DNA of 48,892 nt from an uncultured Collinsella sp. (GTDB taxonomy: Bacteria > Actinomycetota > Coriobacteriia > Coriobacteriales > Coriobacteriaceae). The DNA is taken from NCBI GenBank assembly GCA_900759045.1, contig CAAETU010000054.1, positions 1-48,892 on the forward strand, written 5' to 3'. A program made the translations under genes and the position numbers. The notes under the pieces are model-generated. The model was not told the origin of the DNA and did no database searches. It saw only the letters and a program-made list of their open reading frames with translations. Below are positions 1 to 7,964 of this stretch, piece after piece. The stretch's first letter is position 1. The number at the start of each line of letters is the position of its first letter.

Positions 1-53
1 CCTTCCTGGCCTCGACATCATGCTTCACCCTCAAATCAACGCGCATAAAGAAA

Positions 54-87
54 GCCTCCCATTTCTCATGTCCAAGAAATGGGAGGC
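54..87 (-). terminator. Perfect 13-bp hairpin, probable minus-strand terminator
   Basis: Arms at 54-66 and 75-87 are perfect reverse complements around an 8-nt loop. Read on the minus strand the second arm is followed by a T-rich stretch (TTTCTTTAT), which suits an intrinsic terminator for transcription arriving from the minus-strand gene at 290-1417, or an end of a gene lying left of the window. There is no T-tract on the plus strand. Confidence 0.55.
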
Positions 88-177
88 AGTTCATATTGGT
101 TCGGGCCTTTTTGTGTCTCGAGGACTCGTTAGCGCCCCGAAATAGAACTATCTTCGGCATCGGTTTCTCGTCAAAAA

Positions 178-301
178 CTAAGTGAGTAGACTTTTTGGAA
201 CTTGCCGAGCAGACCATCCGTACTGCTTTATAAAGTCGCAGGTAAATGACTTGTTGCAAAAATAGCTTGGTCGCCATCAAGCCAAAAGTCTACTCACTTA
301 G
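178..301. repeat. Palindrome-ended intergenic repeat, copy 1
   Basis: A 124-bp element bounded by perfect 18-bp inverted repeats (ctaagtgagtagactttt at 178-195 and its reverse complement at 284-301). A second, roughly 75% similar copy in the same orientation lies at 1598-1718, so the two flank the gene between them. The stop codon of that gene (290-292, minus strand) lies inside the right inverted repeat. The 12-base outer part CTAAGTGAGTAG contains TAG, TAA and TGA in the three frames. No ORF is inside, so this is a non-coding, MITE- or REP-like element. Its role is unknown. Confidence 0.85.
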
Positions 302-1417
302 TTCCGCAGTCATCCACGATCGAGCTGTTTTGTGTCTAACGGGCATCTTTCCGTCGATTACTCCCAATTTTGTCCAGTCAACAAATAGTTCAGACCGGAG
401 TAATGCCTCGGCCCTTTGCTCATCCGAGCTTTTATCACGATATTCAGCATCGAGCATCCTGTATACGGCCTTAACGATCGCGCGGAATCTGTCCTCATCG
501 GATATCTGTCTGTGTGTCAGGAGAAGTACATCGTAGCCCATGGTCTGAAGGGCCGTCATGCGGTCTGCGTCGCGCAAGCCATCCCCCGCGCGCCCGTGCG
601 AGGCCTTTCCCTGACATTCAATGGCCACCTGTCGCCTCCCGTCCGGCGAAGACAGAAGCAGATCGATATACACACGGGACTTTCCCACAATCGCTCGAGC
701 ACTTGTGCTTAGTATCACTTCGACATTGAGCTCTATGCCGCAAAACCCTTCGCCTCCCAGGGCTCGCGGCAGTCCAAGCAACAAATACGCCTCGACCTCA
801 AAAGGCGACGCGGCACCCAATGGAACGAGTTGCGATACCGCCATAAATCTATTGCCGTAACGCATCCCGCAAACATCTGAACAAAAGCGGTCAAGGTCCC
901 CACCCAAAACCAAAGCGTCTCGACGCCATAAATTTGAGGCGGCGCCGTCCTCGGACGGGCAGCGCATCCAACCGAACGTTGTCGAAATCGCGCCCGAATC
1001 AATTGCACGCGTAAGCTCCGCCTCAAGTGCCACCGGCAGAGCGCACACCGCAAACAAGCCACACATCTCCGCCAACACAAAAAGAAGCTGAAGATCCGTC
1101 AGATGCCGCGACATGATGAATGCCGTCAGTAGAGGAAACGTAATCAAAAATCCATGCTCCGTTTCCAGCACGGATTCCCTGGGAAGCTCACCAAGAAACA
1201 GCCGCTGCCTAATGCTGGCAGGACAAGTCCGTTTGTTTCTCGTCCGAACCAATGCATACAACGGAAAACCGAGCGCGACCGCAGCCGTCGGGTTGCGGGC
1301 GAGATCATATCGCTGCCGGTCTTCTTCCGGTCGTGGAAGCGGCGGACACAAAGCGCGGACTTGAGGAGGCAAACGCCAGTACCTAAAAGCCGATATGTCA
1401 CAAAGTAGATCCTTCAT
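290..1417 (-). CDS. AbiEi-like / DUF559-type nuclease-like orphan protein
   Basis: I do not recognise a named gene. The 375-residue product has a middle part (about 45-130) whose pattern resembles the AbiEi antitoxin-like domain found in actinobacterial proteins. Its C-terminal part (about 245-345) resembles DUF559/Vsr-type nuclease folds: Asp254, then IECQGK with Glu269, then an Asp-Arg-rich helix and a GYDVLLLT strand (numbered from a GTG two codons upstream). The canonical ExK or ExD is ExQ here, so activity is uncertain. ATG at 1417 is preferred over GTG at 1423, but neither has a clear ribosome binding site. The gene stands alone between two copies of a palindromic repeat, and its last codons and stop come from the repeat. 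A solitary immunity or regulatory role is only a guess. Confidence 0.6.
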   Translation of the reverse strand: MKDLLCDISAFRYWRLPPQVRALCPPLPRPEEDRQRYDLARNPTAAVALGFPLYALVRTRNKRTCPASIRQRLFLGELPRESVLETEHGFLITFPLLTAFIMSRHLTDLQLLFVLAEMCGLFAVCALPVALEAELTRAIDSGAISTTFGWMRCPSEDGAASNLWRRDALVLGGDLDRFCSDVCGMRYGNRFMAVSQLVPLGAASPFEVEAYLLLGLPRALGGEGFCGIELNVEVILSTSARAIVGKSRVYIDLLLSSPDGRRQVAIECQGKASHGRAGDGLRDADRMTALQTMGYDVLLLTHRQISDEDRFRAIVKAVYRMLDAEYRDKSSDEQRAEALLRSELFVDWTKLGVIDGKMPVRHKTARSWMTAELSE

Positions 1418-1500
1418 AGGCACAGGAAAACACGAATTTCAACCCAGCCGGTCTCGCATTGGCGCGAACGCAACAAAAAGGGCGCCGAACGGACTGCCAA

Positions 1501-1566
1501 GTTTTCAACAGCCCTCCCCAACTGGCCAAAAGCTTGCCAAGAGCTGGACGAAACCCTGTTGAAAAC
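1501..1566. repeat. 66-bp element with 11-bp terminal inverted repeats
   Basis: GTTTTCAACAG at 1501-1511 and its exact reverse complement at 1556-1566 enclose a 44-nt interior that itself has a partial hairpin around GGCCAAAAGCTTGCC. It lies just downstream of the repeat that ends pdxR and about 80 nt upstream of the orphan gene start. It could terminate pdxR transcription or be another mobile palindrome. Confidence 0.5.
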
Positions 1567-1597
1567 CCCATTTTTTCATGTAGAAGCTTTGCGCGGC

Positions 1598-1718
1598 AAG
1601 TGAGTAGACTTTTTTGAACATCCCGAGCAGGCCGGTCATCCTGCTTTTCAAAACCGCAGGTAGATAGCTTGTTACAAAACTGCCTGGTCGCCAAAGTGCT
1701 AAAAGTCTACTCACTTAG
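1598..1718. repeat. Palindrome-ended intergenic repeat, copy 2
   Basis: Second copy of the element at 178-301, same orientation. The inverted ends aagtgagtagactttt (1598-1613) and its complement (1701-1716) are perfect, while the interior has diverged (shared blocks include CCGAGCAG, GCAGGTA and TGGTCGCC). The pdxR stop codon TAA (1715-1717, minus strand) lies in its right end, in a different reading frame of the terminal repeat from that used by the gene at copy 1. Confidence 0.85.
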
Positions 1719-3148
1719 ATTGCAGAGTGCCCCCCCATTAGCTGCAATTCTAAGGTATTAAGCACTTTTGGACTCAAATCGTCATACTGAACAAGAATTT
1801 GACTTGAGTTTTCAGGGACAAATGCGCCATCAGCGCACCAAAAGCAGTCACTGACATCGACGAACGGGATGCTCGAGCGCGTGAGGGCTCGCGCAAAAGA
1901 GCTTCCGCCCATTCCGCGCCCCCCAACCACGGTGCAGTAAAGGCCCGCGTCCGCATGTTCGATCGAGACCTCCCCCGCCGGAAACGCCTTCCGCACAAGC
2001 GCCGCCAGGCCATCGCGCGCCTCGCGAGCACGAACGCGCACGCGGTTCACATGCCGCTCGTAATCACCCGATTCCAGCAAACGCGCCAAAGCGACCTGGT
2101 CAACAGAGCTCACCGACGAGGCGTAGAAACCAAGGTTGCGCCTAAACCGCTCCATTAGCTCATCGGGCAACACCATGTACGCCAAACGCAATGCCGATGA
2201 AAGGCTCTTCGAAAAGGTGTTGGTGTAGATGACCGACTGGGCGGCATCGATCGACGCGAGCGCAGGAATCGGCTTGCCGGCAAGGCAAAACTCGCAATCG
2301 AAGTCGTCTTCGATGAGATACCGACCTGGTCGCTCGGCAGCCCAGCTCAGCAGCGCATAGCGACGCGCAATGCTCGTCACAAGGCCGGTCGGATACTGAT
2401 GGGACGGCATCAGGTGAAGGACATCGGTCCCAGTTTTCTGCAGAGCGCTCAGGTCCACGCCGTCATCATCCAACGGGATATGTTGAACTTTGCAACCCAT
2501 AGCCTGATAGATGCGCGTCAGGCGCAAATAGCCCGGATCCTCAACGGCATACAACTTGTCGGCCCCAAGCAACTGAACCAACATGGTATCGAGCAGCTGG
2601 GCGCCCGCACCGATAACAATGTTGTCGGGGTCGACATTCATACCCCTTGTCCCGCGCAGATGATGAGCAATTGCGCGTCGTAGCCGAGCGGTGCCCTGTG
2701 CCGGTGCGGGCGAAAAGATCTCGCGTTCGTCTTCGGATGCCAGCGTCGCCCGCAGTGCGCTTTGCCAAAGCCGCGCCGCCTCCAAAGCGGAAGGAGAGAG
2801 CGCATCGAATCGCTCGACCTGTCCGTTGGCATCATGCGCGCTAGGACCCACAGAGACGGCATCTCGGTCGATGTTCCCCGTAGCCAAAGGCAAAACCGGT
2901 GCATCAGGAAGCTCGCAAGCGTAGTAGCCACGCCGCGGCTTTGAGCAAATATAACCCTCGGCAAGTAACTGGCTATATGCATTCTCGATGGTAATGACAC
3001 TGATTCCCAGATGACTGGCAAAGGCGCGCTTAGACGGAAGATGCTCCCCCGCCGCAATGCGTCCAGCTACGATATCATCTCGAATTTGCTGGTAAACATA
3101 CTCATAGAGCGATGCTTCGCCGCGTTTTTCCAAATTGTAGTCAAGCAT
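1715..3148 (-). CDS. pdxR: MocR/PdxR-type regulator of PLP synthesis
   Basis: A 477-residue GntR-family regulator fused to a fold-type I aminotransferase-like domain. The N-terminal winged helix (about 5-75) includes the pattern LPSKRAFASHLGIS. The C-terminal domain (about 120-477) keeps the aminotransferase landmarks, including YAVEDPGY, the IEDDFDCEF segment and NTFSKSLSS with the PLP-binding lysine. MocR proteins of this type sense pyridoxal 5'-phosphate and control pdxST. The divergent pdxST directly upstream supports that role. ATG at 3148 is chosen because AGGTGG precedes it by 7 nt; an upstream start at 3181 has no such signal. Its stop codon lies inside a palindromic repeat. Confidence 0.9.
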   Translation of the reverse strand: MLDYNLEKRGEASLYEYVYQQIRDDIVAGRIAAGEHLPSKRAFASHLGISVITIENAYSQLLAEGYICSKPRRGYYACELPDAPVLPLATGNIDRDAVSVGPSAHDANGQVERFDALSPSALEAARLWQSALRATLASEDEREIFSPAPAQGTARLRRAIAHHLRGTRGMNVDPDNIVIGAGAQLLDTMLVQLLGADKLYAVEDPGYLRLTRIYQAMGCKVQHIPLDDDGVDLSALQKTGTDVLHLMPSHQYPTGLVTSIARRYALLSWAAERPGRYLIEDDFDCEFCLAGKPIPALASIDAAQSVIYTNTFSKSLSSALRLAYMVLPDELMERFRRNLGFYASSVSSVDQVALARLLESGDYERHVNRVRVRAREARDGLAALVRKAFPAGEVSIEHADAGLYCTVVGGRGMGGSSFARALTRSSIPFVDVSDCFWCADGAFVPENSSQILVQYDDLSPKVLNTLELQLMGGHSAI

Positions 3149-3199
3149 GAGTTTACCACCTGACCATATCGAACCGTTCAATCTGGTATTAGTCTGACC

Positions 3200-3228
3200 T
3201 TGTTATTATCTCGAAAACTGAGTATTTT
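3200..3228 (+). promoter_or_regulatory. Candidate pdxST promoter
   Basis: TTGTTA (3200-3205), a 17-bp spacer and TATTTT (3223-3228) form a plausible sigma-70-type promoter in the pdxR-pdxS divergent region. Just upstream, CTGACC/CTGGTATT-like repeats (about 3159-3199) overlap it and are candidate PdxR binding sites. Seen by eye only. Confidence 0.45.
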
Positions 3229-3293
3229 GCCATACCCAGCTCCCCGATAGGATGTTCCGTCAAGCAATGCACATGCCAATCAAGGGAGCAACC

Positions 3294-4184
3294 ATGGCAG
3301 AACAGACCAGCAAGGCCGATCGCGTCAAACTCAATCGCGAGCTCGCGCAGATGCTCAAGGGCGGCGTCATCATGGACGTCACCACGCCCGAGCAGGCACG
3401 CATCGCCGAGGAGGCGGGCGCCTGCGCCGTCATGGCACTCGAGCGCATTCCGGCCGACATCCGCGCCGCAGGCGGCGTCTCGCGCATGAGCGACCCCAAG
3501 ATGATCAAGGGCATCCAAGAGGCAGTCTCCATCCCCGTTATGGCCAAGTGCCGCATCGGCCACATTGTCGAGGCGCAGGTCCTGCAGGCCATCGAGATCG
3601 ATTACATCGACGAGTCCGAGGTTCTCTCCCCCGCCGATGACGTCTATCACATCGATAAGACCCAGTTTGACGTGCCGTTTGTCTGCGGCGCCCGCGATCT
3701 GGGCGAGGCACTGCGCCGCGTTGCCGAGGGCGCCACGATGATTCGTACCAAGGGCGAGCCGGGCACGGGCGACGTCGTCCAAGCCGTACGCCACATGCGT
3801 AAGATCCAAAAGCAGATCTTCGACGTTGTCGCCCTGCGCAATGATGAGCTCTTTGAGGCAGCCAAGCAACTGCAGGTTCCGGTCGAGCTGGTACGCGAGG
3901 TTCATGCCACGGGCAAGCTTCCCGTGGTGAACTTTGCCGCCGGCGGCGTAGCAACCCCCGCCGACGCCGCGCTGATGATGCAGCTGGGCGCCGAGGGTGT
4001 CTTTGTCGGCTCGGGCATCTTTAAGAGTGGCGACCCCGCCAAGCGCGCCGCCGCCATCGTTAAGGCTGTGGCAAACTTCACCGACGCCAAGCTCATTGCC
4101 GAGCTTTCGGAGGACCTGGGCGAGGCCATGGTGGGCATCAACGCCGACGAGATCGAGATTATCATGGAGGAGCGCGGGCGCTAG
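3294..4184 (+). CDS. pdxS: Pyridoxal 5'-phosphate synthase subunit PdxS
   Basis: A 296-residue TIM-barrel synthase subunit that makes PLP from ribose 5-phosphate, glyceraldehyde 3-phosphate and ammonia delivered by PdxT. Highly conserved family segments are visible: GGVIMDVTTPEQA, VMALERIPADIR, GGVSRMSDP, MAKCRIGH, IDESEVLSPAD and FVCGARDLGEALRR. The lysines of the first and later motifs are present. The length matches the family (about 290-296). Start ATG 3294 follows GGGAG by 5-6 nt; a longer frame from 3252 adds a non-conserved leader. pdxT follows after 20 nt, so the two form an operon that PdxR probably controls. Confidence 0.97.
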   Translation: MAEQTSKADRVKLNRELAQMLKGGVIMDVTTPEQARIAEEAGACAVMALERIPADIRAAGGVSRMSDPKMIKGIQEAVSIPVMAKCRIGHIVEAQVLQAIEIDYIDESEVLSPADDVYHIDKTQFDVPFVCGARDLGEALRRVAEGATMIRTKGEPGTGDVVQAVRHMRKIQKQIFDVVALRNDELFEAAKQLQVPVELVREVHATGKLPVVNFAAGGVATPADAALMMQLGAEGVFVGSGIFKSGDPAKRAAAIVKAVANFTDAKLIAELSEDLGEAMVGINADEIEIIMEERGR

Positions 4185-4204
4185 TCCGGCAGAAAGGGTC
4201 GCAT

Positions 4205-4792
4205 ATGAGCGATTATGTAGACCAGACGGTCGCCGTGCTGGCGGTCCAAGGCGCTTTTGCCGAGCACGAGGCAAGACTATCCGAGCTGGGCGCACACTGT
4301 ATTGAGCTGAGGCAGGCGGCCGATTTGCAGCAGAACTTTGACCGCCTGGTCCTTCCCGGCGGCGAGTCCACCGTTCAGGGCAAGCTACTTGCCGAACTCG
4401 GTATGCTCGAGGGGCTTCGCACCCGCATTGTTGAAGGCATGCCTGTATTGGGAACTTGCGCCGGCTTGATTCTGCTGGCGCGCGACCTTGCCGCCCACGA
4501 CGATAAGGGGACGCCGCGCCTGGCAACCATGGATGTACTCGTTGAGCGTAATGCCTATGGCAGACAGCTCGGCAGCTTTCACACCAAGGGGCAGGTAGAC
4601 GGCATCGACGGTGAAGTGCCATTAACATTTATCCGTGCGCCCCGCATCGTCGAGGTGCACGGCAATACCAAGGCCCTAGCCGAAGTCGACGGCCGTATCG
4701 TCGCCGCCCGTCAAGACAATCAGCTCGGTGTTACCTTTCACCCCGAACTCGACGACAACACCCGCCTCCACGAGCTCTTCCTCCAAATGTAG
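4205..4792 (+). CDS. pdxT: Pyridoxal 5'-phosphate synthase glutaminase subunit PdxT
   Basis: A 195-residue class I glutamine amidotransferase that hydrolyses glutamine and channels ammonia to PdxS. It has the oxyanion segment LPGGESTVQGK (50-60), the nucleophile in GTCAGLILLA (Cys85) and the His-Glu pair in TFHPEL (His179, Glu181). The length and order match PdxT. GAAAGGG upstream of ATG 4205 is the ribosome binding site. It is the last gene of the pdxST operon and is followed by a dense set of hairpin repeats. Confidence 0.97.
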   Translation: MSDYVDQTVAVLAVQGAFAEHEARLSELGAHCIELRQAADLQQNFDRLVLPGGESTVQGKLLAELGMLEGLRTRIVEGMPVLGTCAGLILLARDLAAHDDKGTPRLATMDVLVERNAYGRQLGSFHTKGQVDGIDGEVPLTFIRAPRIVEVHGNTKALAEVDGRIVAARQDNQLGVTFHPELDDNTRLHELFLQM

Positions 4793-4824
4793 GCAGAAAT
4801 CAAACGAGCGTGGATTTTCGGACG

Positions 4825-4906
4825 CATAGCAAATGAGAGTGGATAATCTCCCACTTTGAGCTCGAATGTAGACTCAAACCGGGAGATTATCCACTCTCAT
4901 GCTATG
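4825..4906. repeat. Long hairpin element (20-bp perfect plus 6-bp outer stem)
   Basis: Arms 4833-4852 and 4881-4900 are perfect 20-bp reverse complements (inner 28-nt loop). CATAGC (4825-4830) pairs with GCTATG (4901-4906) after a 2-nt bulge. It lies 33 nt after the pdxT stop and may act as a 3' end structure, but there is no T-tract. Probably a dispersed palindromic repeat. Confidence 0.7.
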
Positions 4907-4964
4907 TAGTCGTTGGGGATGTTCTTAAACGACTAGTCAAACAAGAACGTTCCCAACGACTACA
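4905..4964. repeat. 22-bp inverted repeat of the TAGTCRTTGGGGA family
   Basis: Arms 4905-4926 and 4943-4964 pair with two mismatches, around a GACTAGTC centre. The left arm and centre match the sequence at 48711-48741 (about 31 aligned bases with about 5 differences), so this is a dispersed family. No coding capacity. Confidence 0.75.
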
Positions 4965-4982
4965 TTGCGATAGACGGCCACG

Positions 4983-5034
4983 TTTGCCCAGATAAAACCG
5001 ACCAAAATAAACTTGTCCCCCTTTTGGTAGGTTT
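4983..5034. repeat. Dispersed repeat TTTGCCCAGATAAAACC, copy 1
   Basis: A 52-bp sequence nearly identical to 47788-47840. It contains an imperfect inverted repeat, AAACCGACCAAAA (4995-5007) against TTTTGGTAGGTTT (5022-5034), one mismatch, separated by a loop containing TTGTCCCCC. Function unknown. Confidence 0.75.
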
Positions 5035-5175
5035 GGATCAAGGCAACGCCGATGTTTTGGTATCGACAGCGAAAACCCGCCAGAGCGAGGGAGGCCCTTT
5101 TGGGGCGAGATGACGCCATAGGTTGAGCATAAGTCAGCGAGCGGGTCGCATTTGTGACAAGGTGGCGTGAAACGA

Positions 5176-5204
5176 AAGGGCGCTGACCTTCTGGTCGCGC
5201 CCTT
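5176..5204 (-). terminator. Terminator of the RGG-protein gene
   Basis: AAGGGCGC-T-GACC pairs with GGTC-GCGCCCTT around a TTCT loop (12 bp with a 1-nt bulge). Read on the minus strand the stem is followed by TTTCGTTTC, which suits an intrinsic terminator about 75 nt after the stop codon of the gene at 5280-6191. Confidence 0.6.
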
Positions 5205-5252
5205 GAAGTTGAACGTCAGATTGTCCAAATGCGGCCCGCGCAGCGTCGGCCC

Positions 5253-5280
5253 GTTACGGCGTTTGGTAAAACGCCGTAAC
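5253..5280. repeat. 12-bp hairpin overlapping a stop codon
   Basis: GTTACGGCGTTT (5253-5264) and its exact complement (5269-5280) surround a GGTA loop. The stop codon of the minus-strand gene (5280-5282) overlaps the end of the stem. No minus-strand T-tract follows, so it is a 3'-end structure rather than a textbook terminator. Confidence 0.65.
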
Positions 5281-6191
5281 TAAAAACGGTTGCCGCGGAA
5301 GCCGCCACCGTTGCGGCCACCGCGATCGCCGCCACGGCCACCGCGGTCGTTACCACGGTTGCCGCCAAAGCCGCCACGGTTGCCGCCGCGGTCGCCATAG
5401 CCACCACGGTTGCCGCCAAAGCCGCCGCGACCGCCACGGTCGCCGCCGCGGTCACCAAAGCCGCCACGGCCACCGCGATCGCCACCGCGACCGCCACGGT
5501 CGCCGCCACGGCCACCGCGATCGCCAAAGCCGCCGCGACCGCCACGGTTGCCGCCACGGCCACCGCGATCGTCACGGCCGCCGCGAGGACCGCGGTCCTC
5601 GTCCAGGCCCATGGCGACGAGCGGAGCGATAACCTTATCGAGAGCAGCCATCAGCTCGGTGGCCTCCTCGTAAGAAAGCTCGGGCAGGAGCTTCTCCTTC
5701 TTGTTGGCAAGCTCGACCAGGCCCTCAGCGGCATCCTCGGCAGCGAAGACGACGATCTTGCGCATATCGCCCTCGGCGTCGTCGATGCGGCCGACCAGAT
5801 CGGCAGCCTCGGCCTCGGCCATCAGGCCATCGAGCTCACGGAGGCGCATGCCCAGCAGGTCGGACATTTCCTTCTGCTCCATCTTGGGCTTGAGGTCAAG
5901 AAGCTTGATGGCGCGCTCGATGTTCGCCATGCGCTCGGCCTTGGCCTCCTCCTCCTTGGAAATAGCAAAGCGACGGCTACGCAGCAGGCGGGCGGCCTTC
6001 TGCATCTTATCCATCAGCTCTTCGTCATCGTAATCAACGGCGGCCTCGACAACATCGGCCTCCTCCTCGGCGGAAACCTCGTCAGCAGCCTCAACCTCGG
6101 CAGCTTCGGTCTCCACGGTCTCGACTGCCTCGACCTCGGCAGCCATGGTCTCGTTCTCGGTCTCGTTCATGATCTCTTCGTTCTCAGACAT
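5280..6191 (-). CDS. MarR-like winged-helix protein with acidic head and RGG-repeat tail
   Basis: A 303-residue protein in three parts. Residues 1-58 are very acidic and Glu/Ala/Val rich. Residues 62-195 contain a segment (about 100-150) that reads like a MarR winged helix: MEQKEMSDLLG, a recognition-helix-like MRLRELDGLMAEAE, then DDAEGDMRKIVVF where MarR proteins have the wing and a DxR motif. Residues 199-303 are a low-complexity tail with 20 RGG triplets plus GGFGD, GGFGGN and GGYGD units. RGG tails bind RNA and can drive condensate formation in eukaryotic and some bacterial proteins. I infer nucleic-acid binding, but no function is established from sequence. ATG 6191 follows AAGGAG by 4 nt. 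It stands alone, with terminators downstream. Confidence 0.8.
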   Translation of the reverse strand: MSENEEIMNETENETMAAEVEAVETVETEAAEVEAADEVSAEEEADVVEAAVDYDDEELMDKMQKAARLLRSRRFAISKEEEAKAERMANIERAIKLLDLKPKMEQKEMSDLLGMRLRELDGLMAEAEAADLVGRIDDAEGDMRKIVVFAAEDAAEGLVELANKKEKLLPELSYEEATELMAALDKVIAPLVAMGLDEDRGPRGGRDDRGGRGGNRGGRGGFGDRGGRGGDRGGRGGDRGGRGGFGDRGGDRGGRGGFGGNRGGYGDRGGNRGGFGGNRGNDRGGRGGDRGGRNGGGFRGNRF

Positions 6192-6343
6192 GAGACTCCT
6201 TCTTGGCCCTCTCGGGCATCATCGCCCCATTCGCGGGGCCCGTCGCGCACTCTTTGCGCTTTAAACATTCATGCCTCTCGGCAAAACGTCCATTAGTTTA
6301 TGGTGTCGCCATCCAATCTAGCTGCAGAATCTATATGCACACA

Positions 6344-7759
6344 TTAATGCGACATGTGCGACTCGCGACGAGCGTACACCAGCGACGTCGCGAACCCAAC
6401 CACGGCAATTGCAGCCGCCACACGCACGGCAGCTGCAAATCCAATTGCCTGGGCAACGTCCGTCGCAGCGCCAGCGACACCGGCAGTCGCCGCAGAACTC
6501 GAGAGCAGGCCGATAAACAGCGACGGGCCAAACGATGCGGCAATCATGTTCCACGTGTTGAGCAATGCCGTTCCGTGAGGATGCTCAGCGGCGGGCAGCG
6601 TCTCCAAGCCGGCCGTTTGCGAGGGGCTCAGCACCAAACCGACTCCGGCATACACCACAACGGTCAGCGCCACGACGACGCCGATGTTCATGCTTGCCGC
6701 CGTCATCGAGATGGCAGTCTGCCCCACGGCAATCAGGGTAAAGCCGACCGGCAGCAGCGGCCATGCGCCACGGGCGTCCATCACGCGTCCGCCTACAATC
6801 GAGGTCACGGCGTTGCAGGCAATCGCCGGCAAAATGAGCAAGCCCGCAACAAGTGCGGTCATTCTGTATGCGCCCTCAAAATAGAGCGGCAACAAAACGC
6901 TCATCGAGAACGTCGTCATCATCGACACCACCACAAGCAGGCACGCAGGCCAAAAGCGAACGCTCGCCATGGGACGCACGCTAAGCACCGGATGTTCGAG
7001 CTTGAGCTGACGGGCGGCAAACAGGCCGAGCAGCACAATGGCGGTGAAGAGCGCCACGATACCGGCAATCAGATTGGTCGAGAACTCGCCTACGGAATAC
7101 ACAAATGCCGTAATGCCGGCCGCGAGCAAAACAACCGACAGAATATCAAGCGTGATGTTCGAACGCTCTCCGACATTCTGAACAAGCTTAACGCCCGCCG
7201 CTGCGACCGCAATGCCGCCCACCAGCGGCACTACGAACACCGCCCTCCAGCCAAACAACGTGCACATAAGACCGCTGATCACGGGTCCAAACGCCGGCCC
7301 CAGCGTAATGCAGGCACCACCCAGGCTCAGATACAGACCGAGCTTCTCACGCGGGGCACAAGACAGCACCACGTTCATCATGAGCGGGAACAAGATGCCC
7401 GATCCCGCAGCCTGCAAAATACGACTTGGCAGCAAAACGCTAAACGACGGAGCGACCAGGCACAGGGCTTCGCCGGCGACCATGCATCCGCATGCGAAAA
7501 ACAGCAGCTTGCGCGTCGAGAAACGGCCGGACAGGAAGGCCATGATGGCCGTAAAGATCGACGTCACGATCATGTAGCCCGAAACGAGCCACTGCACCGT
7601 GGTGGCACTCACCGAAAAGGCCGCCATAATGTCGTGCAACGCCACGTTAATGATGTTCTCGTTAAACGCGGCGACAAAGGCTGCGATATACATTACGACG
7701 AGAAGCGCCGCAGTGCCCGATGGCGTTACTCTAACTTGTTGCTGAGATTTGCTCCCCAT
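6344..7759 (-). CDS. MFS drug-efflux-type transporter, DHA2 family
   Basis: A 471-residue integral membrane protein with about 14 hydrophobic segments, typical of the DHA2 (EmrB/QacA-like) proton-driven exporters. Visible signatures are the motif A-like LSGRFSTRKLL between helices 2 and 3 and the motif C-like GGACITLGPAFGPVISG in helix 5. The N-terminal NENIINVALHDIM also fits DHA2 proteins. Start ATG 7759 follows AGAGGAAAG; the frame continues upstream to 8170 but that part runs antisense through the next gene and is not coding. The substrate cannot be told from sequence. It is followed after 152 nt by the RGG-protein gene in the same direction, with room for a separate promoter. Confidence 0.88.
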   Translation of the reverse strand: MGSKSQQQVRVTPSGTAALLVVMYIAAFVAAFNENIINVALHDIMAAFSVSATTVQWLVSGYMIVTSIFTAIMAFLSGRFSTRKLLFFACGCMVAGEALCLVAPSFSVLLPSRILQAAGSGILFPLMMNVVLSCAPREKLGLYLSLGGACITLGPAFGPVISGLMCTLFGWRAVFVVPLVGGIAVAAAGVKLVQNVGERSNITLDILSVVLLAAGITAFVYSVGEFSTNLIAGIVALFTAIVLLGLFAARQLKLEHPVLSVRPMASVRFWPACLLVVVSMMTTFSMSVLLPLYFEGAYRMTALVAGLLILPAIACNAVTSIVGGRVMDARGAWPLLPVGFTLIAVGQTAISMTAASMNIGVVVALTVVVYAGVGLVLSPSQTAGLETLPAAEHPHGTALLNTWNMIAASFGPSLFIGLLSSSAATAGVAGAATDVAQAIGFAAAVRVAAAIAVVGFATSLVYARRESHMSH

Positions 7760-7964
7760 GCATTTCTTTCCTCTTGGAACGACAGTCGCATCGCCCCAGA
7801 GGAACAGTCCAGGGCGAAAAATGAGCCCTAGACTTACGCCAGACGCCGTACACGACGAGTCTGACAACATGGTCCAACGTCGAAAGATTGTAACGCGGAC
7901 GCACAGCTTTCCTTCCGCGCTATTATTAAAAGTCCACGAAAGCATAAGACATGAGGAGCCCGCC

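Noticed and set aside
3189..4628. Long open frame (479 codons) on the minus strand opposite pdxS and pdxT
   Set aside because: pdxS and pdxT are unmistakable on the plus strand. Such mirror frames arise from GC-rich third positions, and this one has no start signal or known domain.
4825..5034. CRISPR array suggested by several hairpins in a row
   Set aside because: The elements differ from one another and there are no equal-length repeats with unique spacers, nor any cas genes.
5216..5673. Ala/Val-rich and Pro/Arg-rich frames in the RGG coding region
   Set aside because: They are other-frame readings of the GC-rich RGG repeats. They carry no start signals.
6203..7831. 542-codon frame on the plus strand opposite the MFS gene
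   Set aside because: The MFS helices and motifs lie on the minus strand. The plus frame is polar, repetitive and lacks a start signal.
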